Assembly (NCBI RefSeq): GCF_026008495.1
Contig: NZ_BQUN01000097.1
Span: 70,127 to 134,126 of the forward strand
DNA length: 64,000 bases
DNA from: Streptomyces sp. A012304
GTDB lineage: Bacteria; Actinomycetota; Actinomycetes; Streptomycetales; Streptomycetaceae
Direction of reading: 5' to 3'
The first letter of the stretch is position 1, and each line of letters starts with the position of its first letter. Below the pieces are notes generated by a model. The model saw only the letters and a program-made list of their open reading frames with translations, searched no databases and was not told the DNA's origin. This document shows positions 50,763 to 58,044 of this stretch, in pieces. Made by a program: the position numbers and the translations under genes.

Positions 50763-51370
50763 CGATTCCCCCGAGATACGTGCCGAAGTTCTCCCACAAG
50801 GACTGGATCGACAACGAGGACCGCGTCCAGGCGGGCGGCGAGGAGGGCATCAACATCAGGTTCCACAAATTGGAGTCCGAGTTCCGGACCCTGGCGGACG
50901 AGCACATCAATCCGCTGATCCGGTTCGTCACGCCGCTGGCAACGCCGGAGGAGGCCTTCCTCTCGCTGGTCCCGGTCCTCATCCCGACCAGGACTGACAG
51001 CGGCCAGACGCAGGCAGCGCAGCCCTGGCTGATCTCCACCGACGTGGCGCATAAGGCCGCGGGCCAGGAGCAGGCCCACGGACTGATGAACGTGATCCTG
51101 CCGGAGGGCGCGGAGATCACGTCCCTCAAGGTGTTCGGCACCAAATCTGGCGAGGGCACCCTCACGGTGAGCCTGCGGCACAAGGACCTTACGGGCTCCG
51201 GGGCGCAGGACCTCGTCAAGGTCACCGCGTTGAACACACCGACGTCGCTGGACCCGCCGGCGAGGGTCAGCAACGCGACGCACCGCTACTTCCTCGTCGC
51301 GGACCTGACGGGCGCGCCGAGCGACGCGGACTCGGTGAAGCTGTCCTGCTTCCAGATCGCCTATCGATGA
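50759..51370 (+). CDS. CIS adaptor-like protein, 203 residues, unknown
   Basis: The ATG overlaps the stop of the giant baseplate gene by 4 bp. N-terminal half is polar and helical (PKFSHKDWIDNEDRVQAGGEEGINIRFHKLESEFRTLADEHINPLIRF), C-terminal half is beta-rich (AHGLMNVILPEGAEITSLKVFGTKSGEGTLTVSLRHKDL...FLVADLTGAPSDADSVKLSCFQIAY), like a small jelly-roll or carbohydrate-binding fold. Its position directly before the fibre genes suggests that it links fibres to the baseplate. Family not recognised. Confidence 0.6.
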   Translation: MTIPPRYVPKFSHKDWIDNEDRVQAGGEEGINIRFHKLESEFRTLADEHINPLIRFVTPLATPEEAFLSLVPVLIPTRTDSGQTQAAQPWLISTDVAHKAAGQEQAHGLMNVILPEGAEITSLKVFGTKSGEGTLTVSLRHKDLTGSGAQDLVKVTALNTPTSLDPPARVSNATHRYFLVADLTGAPSDADSVKLSCFQIAYR

Positions 51371-51397
51371 CGCACCCATCCCGAAAGGAGCACCGAG

Positions 51398-53200
51398 ATG
51401 TCCCTCGGACCCCCTAAGACGCAGGGAAACACCTCCAGTACGTTCGACCCGGGACAGGAGACGCCGCCGCTCAGCTTCGGAGTGCACGGCGACAACGGTG
51501 CCGGGCCGGGCATCATCGGCAGCAGCAGCACGAAGGCCGCGTCCGACACCGCGCCCGACAGCACCATCGAGAGCGGCGCCGGCGTCCTCGGGGTCAACCT
51601 CACCGCCCACGGCATCGGAGTCCACGGCCACTCCGCTCGCGGTACGGGGGTCTCGGGCAAGGGGGGTGGAACCGACCCGGGAGTCCTGGGCAGGGCGACG
51701 GCCGGACCGGGACTGGCGGGCCGCAGCGCCCAGGGCCCCGGTGTGTTCGGGACCAGTACGGAGGCGGAGGGCGTCAAGGGGGACGGCGGCGGCTCCGCGC
51801 CAGGGGTCTCCGGGAACGCGGACACCGGCCCTGGCGTGCGGGGTAGGAGTCGCCTCGGCGTCGGTGTCTCCGGTCAGGGCGGCGGCTCCAACGCCGGGGT
51901 GACGGGGACGGCAACCGAGGGGCCCGGCGTGCTCGGCACCAGCGACAGCGGTTCGGGCCTGACCGGCACGTCCACCGACGGGCCGGGCGTGGTCGCGGTC
52001 AGTACGGACGGGGCGGGCTTGGCGGCGGGGAGCCGCAGCGGGCCGGGTGTGACGGCGTCCAGCGCCGACGCGCCGGGTCTCGCCGCCCAGTCCGGCACCG
52101 GGGCGGGCGTGTCGGCCGTCAGCATCGACGGGCCCGGAGTGGAGGCCGAGAGCAGCAGCGGGCCGGGTGTGAGGGCGTTCAGCAGCGACGCGCCGGCGGT
52201 GGAGGCCGAGAGCGGCAACGGGCCGGGTGTGAGGGCGTTCAGCAGCGACGCGCCGGGGGTGGCGGCGGCCAGCACCGGTGGGCCGGGCGTGCAGGCCTCC
52301 AGCGAGGACGCGGCCGGGGTGGAGGCCTCCAGCGCGGTCGGGCCCGGGGTGGCGGCGACCGGTGTCGACGGGCCGGGCGTGCGGGCGTCGAGCGCCGCGG
52401 GACCGGCCGTCGAGGCCAGCAGCGAGCAGGGCGACGCCGTGGTCGCGGACTGCCCGACCGACGGAACCGCGATCAGAGCCTCCAGCTTCGACGGCGTCGG
52501 CATCAAGGGTCACGCGGGTCACTCCGACACGGGCGGGTTCGGTTTCGGCTTCGGCCCCAACACCGGCCCCGGCGTCCTGGGCACGAGCTTCTTCGGTTCC
52601 GGAGTTGAGGCCTTCAGCCAGAACGGCACCGGCATCAGGGCCCTGGGAGCCACAGGACTGATCGCGGGCGGCACGACCCTCGGAGCGCGCATCGACGGCG
52701 ATGTCCTCGTCAACGGCGTGGTGACCGAGGGCGGCGGCGGGTTCCTCATCGACCACCCGCTGGACCCCGAGAACCGTTTCCTCTCCCACTCCGTCGTCGA
52801 GTCACCGGAGAGGAAGAACGTCTACGACGGCACCGTGACCCTGGACGCCGAGGGCGAGGCGACCGTGCCGCTCCCCGAATGGTTCGACGCGCTCAACGAG
52901 TCGTTCCGGTACCAGCTGACGCCGGTGGGCGCGGCCGCCCCCCACCTGCACGTGAGCCGGAAGCTCTCCGGCAACAGCTTCGCCATCGCGGGCGGCGACC
53001 CCGGCCTCGAGGTGTCCTGGCAGGTGACGGGCGTCCGGTGCGACGCCTGGGCGCGGGCCAACCGGGTCGCCGAGGAGGAGGACAAGGAGCCCGGGGAGCG
53101 CGGGCTGTACCTCTACCCGGAGGCCCACGGGAAGTCCGCCGGCATGGGGATCTCCGCGAGGCGCGACGAGGCGGTACGCGAGACGCGCCCCGCTGAGTGA
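51398..53200 (+). CDS. Beta-helical tail fibre protein 1
   Basis: A 600-residue fibre starting at ATG 51398 (AAAGGAG upstream). After a short N-terminal anchor (about 1-60), residues 60-440 are a run of short repeats of about 10-12 residues, of the type GPGVxAxSxD/GTGVSGKG, predicting a beta-helical shaft; two 60-bp units are almost identical. The C-terminal head (about 450-580) has IDHPLDPENRFLSHSVVESPERKNVYDGTVTLDAEGEATVPLPEWFDALNESFRYQLTPVG, a domain I also see in fibre 2. Repeat number could change by recombination. The receptor is unknown. Confidence 0.8.
   Translation: MSLGPPKTQGNTSSTFDPGQETPPLSFGVHGDNGAGPGIIGSSSTKAASDTAPDSTIESGAGVLGVNLTAHGIGVHGHSARGTGVSGKGGGTDPGVLGRATAGPGLAGRSAQGPGVFGTSTEAEGVKGDGGGSAPGVSGNADTGPGVRGRSRLGVGVSGQGGGSNAGVTGTATEGPGVLGTSDSGSGLTGTSTDGPGVVAVSTDGAGLAAGSRSGPGVTASSADAPGLAAQSGTGAGVSAVSIDGPGVEAESSSGPGVRAFSSDAPAVEAESGNGPGVRAFSSDAPGVAAASTGGPGVQASSEDAAGVEASSAVGPGVAATGVDGPGVRASSAAGPAVEASSEQGDAVVADCPTDGTAIRASSFDGVGIKGHAGHSDTGGFGFGFGPNTGPGVLGTSFFGSGVEAFSQNGTGIRALGATGLIAGGTTLGARIDGDVLVNGVVTEGGGGFLIDHPLDPENRFLSHSVVESPERKNVYDGTVTLDAEGEATVPLPEWFDALNESFRYQLTPVGAAAPHLHVSRKLSGNSFAIAGGDPGLEVSWQVTGVRCDAWARANRVAEEEDKEPGERGLYLYPEAHGKSAGMGISARRDEAVRETRPAE
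52141..52260 (+). repeat. 60-bp direct repeats in fibre gene 1
   Basis: Bases 52141-52200 and 52201-52260 are almost identical 60-mers (four or five differences). They encode 20-residue units VEAESSSGPGVRAFSSDAPA and VEAESGNGPGVRAFSSDAPG. Surrounding units are more diverged. Confidence 0.9.
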
Positions 53201-53281
53201 CGTGAAGACCGCGCGCTTTGGAGCGCCCCGCGCCGGTGCTGGCGGCTGTGGGCGCCGGACAGCTACCAAGAGGTGAGGACG

Positions 53282-54667
53282 ATGGTGATCAAACCGCCCG
53301 AATCCCAGGATCTGCCGAGTGGTTTCGATCCGGGGCAGGAGTCTCCGCCCATCAGGTTCGGAGTCTTCGGCGACAACGAGGTCGGCCCGGGTGTGCTGGG
53401 GTGCAGCGGCAGGCCGGCCGACAGCGGCGACTTGCAGAGCGGTGCGGGCGTGCTCGGTGTGAACCTCGCGGCGCAGGGCGTCGGCGTCCACGGCATGTGC
53501 CGCCGCGGCACGGGGGTTTCGGGGCAGGGCGGCGGCGACGGGGCGGGCATGGCGGGTTCGGCGGAGAAGGGGCCCGGTGTGTCGGGGAAGAGCGCCGAGG
53601 GGCCGGGTGTGTCGGGGACGAGCAGGGAGGGACCGGGGCTGTCGGGGACGGCGTCGCAGGGGCCCGGCGTGACAGGGGTGAGCGGGAAGTCGTCCGGCGT
53701 CACCGGGACGAGCACCGAGGCTTCCGGTGTCCTGGGGACGAGCACGCGAGGGCCGGGCGTCCTGGGCACCAGCTCGAAGGGACCCGGTGTACAGGGGGAA
53801 GGGCAGGGGAGAGGGGAGGACGAGACGCCGTTCCCGGGGGTCTCGGGCAGGGCGTCGGGCGGCGCCGGGGTGGCGGGGGAGAGCATCCAAGGGCCTGGGC
53901 TGATGGGCAGCAGTAAGTTCGGCGTCGGCGTGCACGCGACCGGCGGAGAAGGCAACCCGGGCGTGTTCGCGAGCAGTGAGGAGGGCCCCACTGCCGACGG
54001 GCAGGAGTTCGTCGGTGTGGGGGTCTTCGGAACGGTCGAAGGGGGCGACGGCGTGCAGGGCAGCTCCCGAGACGGCAACGGGGTGCGGGGATGGAGCACC
54101 AACGGGGTGGGGGTGTCCGCAGGAAGCGATGCGGGTGTCTCGGTGTTCGCCGACACCGGCGAGCTTGCGCTGGACCTGATCGGCGACCTCACGGGGTCCG
54201 GTATCGGGATCGCCGCGGTGGGCCAGATCGGCCTGCTGGCCGCGGGTGCCGACAAGGCGGCACGGTTCGAGGGCGATGTCGAGGTCACCGGCTCGATCAA
54301 CAAGTCGGCCTGCGAATTCCGTATCGACCATCCGCTCGACCCGGCGAACCGTGTTCTGGCCCACTGCTCCGTGGAGTCGTCGGAACGCAAGAACATGTAC
54401 GACGGCACGGTGACCCTGGACGCTCACGGCGAGGCGACGGTCACCCTGCCCGACTGGTTCACCGCTCTCAACGGCCGCCTCTGCTACCAACTGACCCCAC
54501 TGGACGGCCCTGCCCCCCGACTGCACGTGGTGCGCCATGAGGAAGAAGCCGGCTTCGACATCCGCGGCGGTCTCCCGCGCGCGGCGGTGTGCTGGCAGGT
54601 CACCGGCGTCCGCCAGGACCCCTGGGCACTGGCCCATCCGCTGCACACGGAGGAGGACAAGCCATGA
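53282..54667 (+). CDS. Beta-helical tail fibre protein 2
   Basis: A 461-residue paralogue of fibre 1, 81 bp downstream. The N-terminal anchor is conserved (GFDPGQESPPIRFGVFGDNEVGPGVLGCSG; SGAGVLGVNLAAQGVGVHG), the shaft is again GPGV-SGTS-type repeats, and the head is conserved (IDHPLDPANRVLAHCSVESSERKNMYDGTVTLDAHGEATVTLPDWFTALNGRLCYQLTPLDGP...VCWQVTGVRQDPWA). The shaft is shorter and less regular than in fibre 1. ATG 53282 follows an AAGAGGTGAGG site. The two fibres may give a choice of receptors. Confidence 0.8.
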   Translation: MVIKPPESQDLPSGFDPGQESPPIRFGVFGDNEVGPGVLGCSGRPADSGDLQSGAGVLGVNLAAQGVGVHGMCRRGTGVSGQGGGDGAGMAGSAEKGPGVSGKSAEGPGVSGTSREGPGLSGTASQGPGVTGVSGKSSGVTGTSTEASGVLGTSTRGPGVLGTSSKGPGVQGEGQGRGEDETPFPGVSGRASGGAGVAGESIQGPGLMGSSKFGVGVHATGGEGNPGVFASSEEGPTADGQEFVGVGVFGTVEGGDGVQGSSRDGNGVRGWSTNGVGVSAGSDAGVSVFADTGELALDLIGDLTGSGIGIAAVGQIGLLAAGADKAARFEGDVEVTGSINKSACEFRIDHPLDPANRVLAHCSVESSERKNMYDGTVTLDAHGEATVTLPDWFTALNGRLCYQLTPLDGPAPRLHVVRHEEEAGFDIRGGLPRAAVCWQVTGVRQDPWALAHPLHTEEDKP

Positions 54668-54770
54668 GGCAACGCCCGCTCGGACCGGCGCACCGGGGGC
54701 ACCGGTCGCCCGCGCCCGCGGCCTGGAAGTCGAGTTCACCGACGTCGAACACCTGGAGTTCGACCTCTGA
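54664..54770 (+). pseudogene. Short coding remnant after fibre 2
   Basis: A stretch with strong coding bias ends RARGLEVEFTDVEHLEFDL at the TGA of 54768. Its frame is +1 relative to the ATG at 54664 that overlaps the fibre stop, so no complete gene is possible. It looks like the end of a truncated or frame-shifted gene at the cluster border. Confidence 0.35.
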
Positions 54771-54842
54771 CCCGACGCTGGCACCGCGCGCGCCCGCGGA
54801 TGTCGTGAGCCGAGGCACGGTAGTTGTCACATCGGCAGGCTG

Positions 54843-54854
54843 GTTGTCACCAGC
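54843..54854 (+). repeat. Left inverted end repeat GTTGTCACCAGC
   Basis: A 12-mer matched by its reverse complement at 56515-56526. A shorter related copy, GTTGTCAC, sits 20 bp to the left (54823-54830), reminiscent of multiple TnsB-binding repeats. Confidence 0.5.
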
Positions 54855-54899
54855 TGGTGTGACTGAACGCTCTTGGTAAGAGAGCCTGCGGGGGGGGGA

Positions 54900-55043
54900 T
54901 CCGCCCACAACCGCCATCGGGTGTTGCACCCAGGTACGGGATCCCAGCCGCGCGTCGTCGTCGCGGATCTTCAGCACCACCTCGCGGCCGTTCGTCAGCC
55001 GCAGGCCGTGGACCACGGCCAGGTTTCCTGCCGGAGTGTTCAA
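54900..55043 (-). pseudogene. N-terminal fragment of an aminoglycoside-phosphotransferase-like protein
   Basis: Minus-strand translation from 55043 reads NTPAGNLAVVHGLRLTNGREVVLKIRDDDARLGSRTWVQ, which fits the N-terminal lobe of APH-type kinases with the ATP-binding Lys in VVLKIR. The frame loses homology after about 45 residues and the rest of the kinase is absent. The adjacent bases 55044-55226 show no convincing gene. Confidence 0.45.
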
Positions 55044-55226
55044 GCATGGCCATGAATGGCTTGGCCCTCCCCGTCTGGGCCGGGATGGTGGCCTGAGGCT
55101 GTGGGGACCGGATCGGCGCGCCCCTCGCGCCGCAGTGCCCTGATCAGCCCGGTGAACTGCTGCGGGCTCAGCCCAGCGAACGGAGACACCCCGGGTAGTT
55201 CCCGATCCGTGAGACCAGGGCGGAGC

Positions 55227-55985
55227 TCAGGCAGTGTCGCTGTCTGCCTTTTGCTGTCGCATGAGGTCGAGGTCGTCGCCCCATGCGTCCAGCACCTCGC
55301 CGTGTCCGGCCTCTCGGGCCACCTTCTCGACAAGGGTGAAGAGCTGCCGTTGCAGGGATACGTCGCTTGTTGCCGAGATGCGGTCCACAGCAGGCAGCAG
55401 CACGTCGGTGTCCCAGCCCGGCAGCGGATACCGGGCGAGCTCCCACTTCAGGTACTTGTTGTAAGGGCGAGGGCGACGGTGGAGAGCGAAGAGCAATTCG
55501 AGCAGGAACCGCATGCTGTCGGCCGCGTCGAGGCGGGCGGCCAGAGCCAGGCCGTCCCGGTGGTTCTTGACCGAGCGATAGAGAGAGTTGGCGTAGGCGT
55601 CGAGCCATCCGCCGGCGTCCCGGGACGCCTCATCGGCATCCAGCCGGGCCCAGTCGGCAAGGATGCGGGCGATGCCTCCGTCGAGCCGGTCGAGCACGAC
55701 CCGAGCACGGGCGAGGGCATAGCGTTCCCAGCCAGGCATCCCGGCTCCGCGGAACTGGGTGAGAGTGACGATGACGAGGTCGAGCTCGGTGCTGCGGTGA
55801 TCCGCGAACCGGGTCAGGTCGGTCGTGGCGTCATCGGCAACGATCACGTACAGGTCGTGGTCGGAGTGCGGGGTGATCATGCCGTCGTGGGCCTGGGAAC
55901 CTTTGAGGACGAGGCCGAGGACGGCTGAGTCGGCGACGGCGAGTTCGACGAACGCGTCGTAGGTGAGCGGCTGCTGAGCAGTCAT
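55227..55985 (-). CDS. Nucleotidyltransferase-fold protein (aminoglycoside-adenylyltransferase-like)
   Basis: A 252-residue protein. The nucleotidyltransferase motif is intact near residue 28 (LVLKGSQAHDGMITPHSDHDLYVIV: GS, then a D-x-D pair), followed by a third acidic segment (ELDLVIVTL) and a helical C-terminal domain (SVKNHRDGLALAARLDAADSMRFLLELLFALHRR; RLFTLVEKVAREAGH-like). ATG 55985 has GGAG nine bases upstream. Codon use is more A/T-rich than in the flanking genes. It lies within the decayed transposon and may have been its cargo. Possible roles are antibiotic modification or a MNT-type toxin-antitoxin component, here without a visible partner. Confidence 0.75.
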   Translation of the reverse strand: MTAQQPLTYDAFVELAVADSAVLGLVLKGSQAHDGMITPHSDHDLYVIVADDATTDLTRFADHRSTELDLVIVTLTQFRGAGMPGWERYALARARVVLDRLDGGIARILADWARLDADEASRDAGGWLDAYANSLYRSVKNHRDGLALAARLDAADSMRFLLELLFALHRRPRPYNKYLKWELARYPLPGWDTDVLLPAVDRISATSDVSLQRQLFTLVEKVAREAGHGEVLDAWGDDLDLMRQQKADSDTA

Positions 55986-56178
55986 GGTGTGGAGCTCCGG
56001 TGTGGTGATGACGGGTATGCCTGCTGGGGCGACCCCGTTACGAGGCGCCCGGCACCGTCCGCGGCTGCACGTGGCTGCCGCCCGGAAGATCAACGCACAT
56101 CTGGACCCTATCGCTTGGCCGGGCCATGGGGTACGGATTTTTGAAGACGTCAGGAGCCTGGTGACGCGACCGACAAGC

Positions 56179-56460
56179 TCACTTCAGGAGAGCCCCTCCG
56201 ATCCCGGAGGAGGTGTGGTCAACCAACTTGGCCAGTTGCCGTGCGTGGCAGTCAGGCGTGTGGGAGCGGCGCTTCCCGCAGGTTGCGAAGGAGAACTTCA
56301 GCGGCTGCGAGACGACGTCGACCACGTCGCCGGCGAAGTCCAGGGCCAGCAGCACCCGGCTCTCCTCCAGGCTCTCCGCGCCGTGGTGACGGCCGGTACT
56401 GGTCAGAAACTGCGGGCCAGGACGATGCCGCTGGTCCCGGCGCCAGGTGAAGTGCCGCAT
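56179..56460 (-). pseudogene. TnsA-like transposase endonuclease fragment
   Basis: From ATG 56460 the minus strand encodes 93 codons: MRHFTWRRDQRHRPGPQFL, STGRHHGAESLEESRVLLALDFAGDVVDVVSQPLKFSF, then RSHTPDCHARQ. The pattern ES-E...LLxLDF...V..QP and R-HTPD matches TnsA-type endonucleases of actinobacterial heteromeric transposases. The usual Phe after HTPD and the downstream catalytic Lys region are lost, and the frame ends early. It starts 55 bp inside the right inverted end. Bases 55986-56178 show nothing recognisable. Confidence 0.5.
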
Positions 56461-56514
56461 CGGGTCGCTCGTGAGCACCGGCGACCGCCCCTGTTCACCA
56501 GCTCAGCCGGTCCT

Positions 56515-56526
56515 GCTGGTGACAAC
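56515..56526 (-). repeat. Right inverted end repeat (GCTGGTGACAAC)
   Basis: Exact reverse complement of the 12-mer at 54843-54854, immediately outside the TnsA-like fragment and directly adjacent to a TTCG hairpin. Confidence 0.5.
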
Positions 56527-56546
56527 TTTTGAGCTTCGGCTCAAAA
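56527..56546. terminator. Perfect hairpin with TTCG loop
   Basis: TTTTGAGC-TTCG-GCTCAAAA: 8-bp perfect stem with the very stable TTCG tetraloop, flanked by A/T runs. It lies 32 bp upstream of the VOC gene and abuts the right transposon end. It can terminate transcription in either direction; it could also be part of the insertion target. Confidence 0.5.
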
Positions 56547-56578
56547 GCCGCGGATCGGGGGTGCATAAGATCGTCGGC

Positions 56579-57319
56579 ATGGCGCTGCGACCTGTGATGG
56601 TGAACATGAAGGCTCTCGACGCTCCGGCGGTCGGCCGGTTCTGGGCGCAGGCGCTCGGCTGGAGTGCGTACAGCCCCGGCGTGACCACCTACGTCGGACC
56701 CGCGGGCGGCCTCGTCTGGCCGGACCCCGTCGCCGTCGGTATCGACGTCGTTCCCGTCCCGGAAGCCAAGACACCGACGAAGAACCGGGTGCACCTCGAT
56801 CTCGCCTCCACCTCCGCGGCCCATCAGGCGGAGCTGGTCGCGCGCCTCCAGGCGCTCGGAGCGACGCCCGCCGACGTGGGCCAGGGCCGCGTCCCGTGGA
56901 CGGTCCTCGCCGACCCCGAGGGCAACGAGTTCTGTGTGCTGGAGCCCCGGGAGACCTACCGGGACACCGGGCCGATCGCCGCGGTGGTGGTCGACTGCGC
57001 GGATCCGCGGGCCATGGCCCGGTTCTGGGGCGAGGCGATGGACTGGACCCTGCACGAGGTGACCGACGAACACGCGGTGTTGCGCTCCGCCAAGGGTGTC
57101 GGCCCGTATCTCGAGTTCCTCCGCACGCCCGACGTGAAGACCGTGCCGGACCGCGTCCATCTCGACCTGCTGCCGTACCCCGGTGACGACAAGGCGACGG
57201 AGGTGGCCCGGCTGCGGGCCCTCGGCGCCACCGACCTCGACCTCGGCCAGGGCGACGTCCCGTGGACGTGCCTGGCCGACCCGGAGGGCCACGAGTTCTG
57301 CGTCCTCGCCCCGTCCTGA
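56579..57319 (+). CDS. Two-domain VOC (glyoxalase/bleomycin-resistance-like) protein
   Basis: A 246-residue protein with two copies of a VOC module (about 3-122 and 130-246). Each copy ends in the same motif: GRVPWTVLADPEGNEFCVLEPR and GDVPWTCLADPEGHEFCVLAPS, with the metal-ligand Glu in NEFCVL/HEFCVL and His in VHLDL. Within this family such proteins act as metal-dependent isomerases or as resistance proteins binding drugs. No Shine-Dalgarno is visible before ATG 56579; a TAAGAT element about 10 bp upstream suggests a leaderless mRNA. The 94 bp after it hold no gene. Confidence 0.88.
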   Translation: MALRPVMVNMKALDAPAVGRFWAQALGWSAYSPGVTTYVGPAGGLVWPDPVAVGIDVVPVPEAKTPTKNRVHLDLASTSAAHQAELVARLQALGATPADVGQGRVPWTVLADPEGNEFCVLEPRETYRDTGPIAAVVVDCADPRAMARFWGEAMDWTLHEVTDEHAVLRSAKGVGPYLEFLRTPDVKTVPDRVHLDLLPYPGDDKATEVARLRALGATDLDLGQGDVPWTCLADPEGHEFCVLAPS

Positions 57320-57413
57320 CGCGGAGCCTTGCCGACATCCGACAGGTGAGTCTCGTGTGCTCATGCGCCATGACCCGGTCACACACGAGGGCCGGGGTGG
57401 GCCGGGGTCCGGG

Positions 57414-57971
57414 TCAGGGGGCCTTCTTCCCGCCGCCGTTGCCGCCGGCGCCGCCGCTGTTTCCGGTGGCCTGTGTGGTGGCGCCGGCCAGGTTCTGGAG
57501 TCCTTCCAGTGCCTTGGTGAGCGCGGTCAGGGTTTCCTGGAGCTGAGCGACCTGGCCGGGCAGCCCGGCCAGCGCGGTGGCGAGGTCCACGGCGGTGCCC
57601 GCCGCGGCGGGGGCGTGCGAGGCGGTGGCCAGGAGCGCGGACAGTCCGGCAAGGGGCGTGCCCGCAGCGTTCGTGGCTCCCGCCACGCCCAGCCGGCCGG
57701 CCAGCGCGGCCAGACCGGACACCGCCTCGCCACCGCCGTCGAGCAGCCGCGCGGCCTCCGCCTCTCCCAGGCTCTGCAGTGCGGTGAGCCGGCCGAGGAG
57801 TTGCAGGGACTCCGCGGGCAGATGGGCCACCGCTTGCAGACGCAGCTGTCGTGCGAGCAGGTCTGCTTGGGAGGGCGGCAGGTTGGCGGAGGGCCGGTCG
57901 AGGAGGTCGTCGAATGCCTTCTTCGCGTCGTCGGCGATGTCTCCGAGCAGGGTGCGCAGGGTGTCCGTCAT
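57414..57971 (-). CDS. ADDxxKAF small protein A, downstream of the prenyl synthase
   Basis: A 185-residue protein with start ATG 57971 and AAGGAG upstream. The N-terminus (LRTLLGDIADDAKKAFDDLLDRPSANLP) shares the helix pattern IADDxxKAFxxLLxRP with two other proteins in this locus (59429, 61332). Then follows a long Ala/Leu-rich amphipathic helical region (QADLLARQLRLQAVAHLPAESLQLLGRLTALQSLGEAEAARLLDGG) and a Gly/Asn/Lys tail. There is no signal peptide or clear membrane helix. It is 73 bp downstream of the polyprenyl synthase gene in one operon. Family not recognised; the helices could bind lipid or a partner. Confidence 0.65.
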   Translation of the reverse strand: MTDTLRTLLGDIADDAKKAFDDLLDRPSANLPPSQADLLARQLRLQAVAHLPAESLQLLGRLTALQSLGEAEAARLLDGGGEAVSGLAALAGRLGVAGATNAAGTPLAGLSALLATASHAPAAAGTAVDLATALAGLPGQVAQLQETLTALTKALEGLQNLAGATTQATGNSGGAGGNGGGKKAP

Positions 57972-58044
57972 CGGGGCTCTCCTTTTGGACTGTGGGGGAA
58001 GGGGGTGGCGATTCAGGTCGGACCGTGCGGGCCAGGGAGGCGGT

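Larger units (their letters stand above)
54823..56526. mobile_element. Decayed Tn7-like (TnsA-type) element
   Basis: Left end: GTTGTCAC at 54823 and GTTGTCACCAGC at 54843. Right end: GCTGGTGACAAC at 56515, the exact 12-bp inverse. A TnsA-like fragment starts 55 bp inside the right end and reads inward, as tnsA does in Tn7. Inside are a phosphotransferase fragment, an intact nucleotidyltransferase gene and non-coding debris. tnsB, tnsC and tniQ are missing, so the element cannot move by itself. No target-site duplication was found. Confidence 0.45.

Noticed and set aside
51900..52460. CRISPR-like regularly spaced repeats
   Set aside because: Repeats are in frame inside a fibre gene, without unique spacers, and encode GPGV-type shaft units.
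31918..54667. Complete prophage
   Set aside because: No capsid, portal, terminase, integrase or lysis gene; only tail modules and fibres are present.
55044..55226. Short transposase N-terminus on the minus strand (LTDRELPGVSPFAGLSPQQF)
   Set aside because: Only about 30 residues look ordered, with no downstream catalytic domain; insufficient to call.
56527..56546. Classical Rho-independent terminator
   Set aside because: The stem is perfect, but no T-tract follows beyond the stem itself on either strand; kept only as a low-confidence hairpin.
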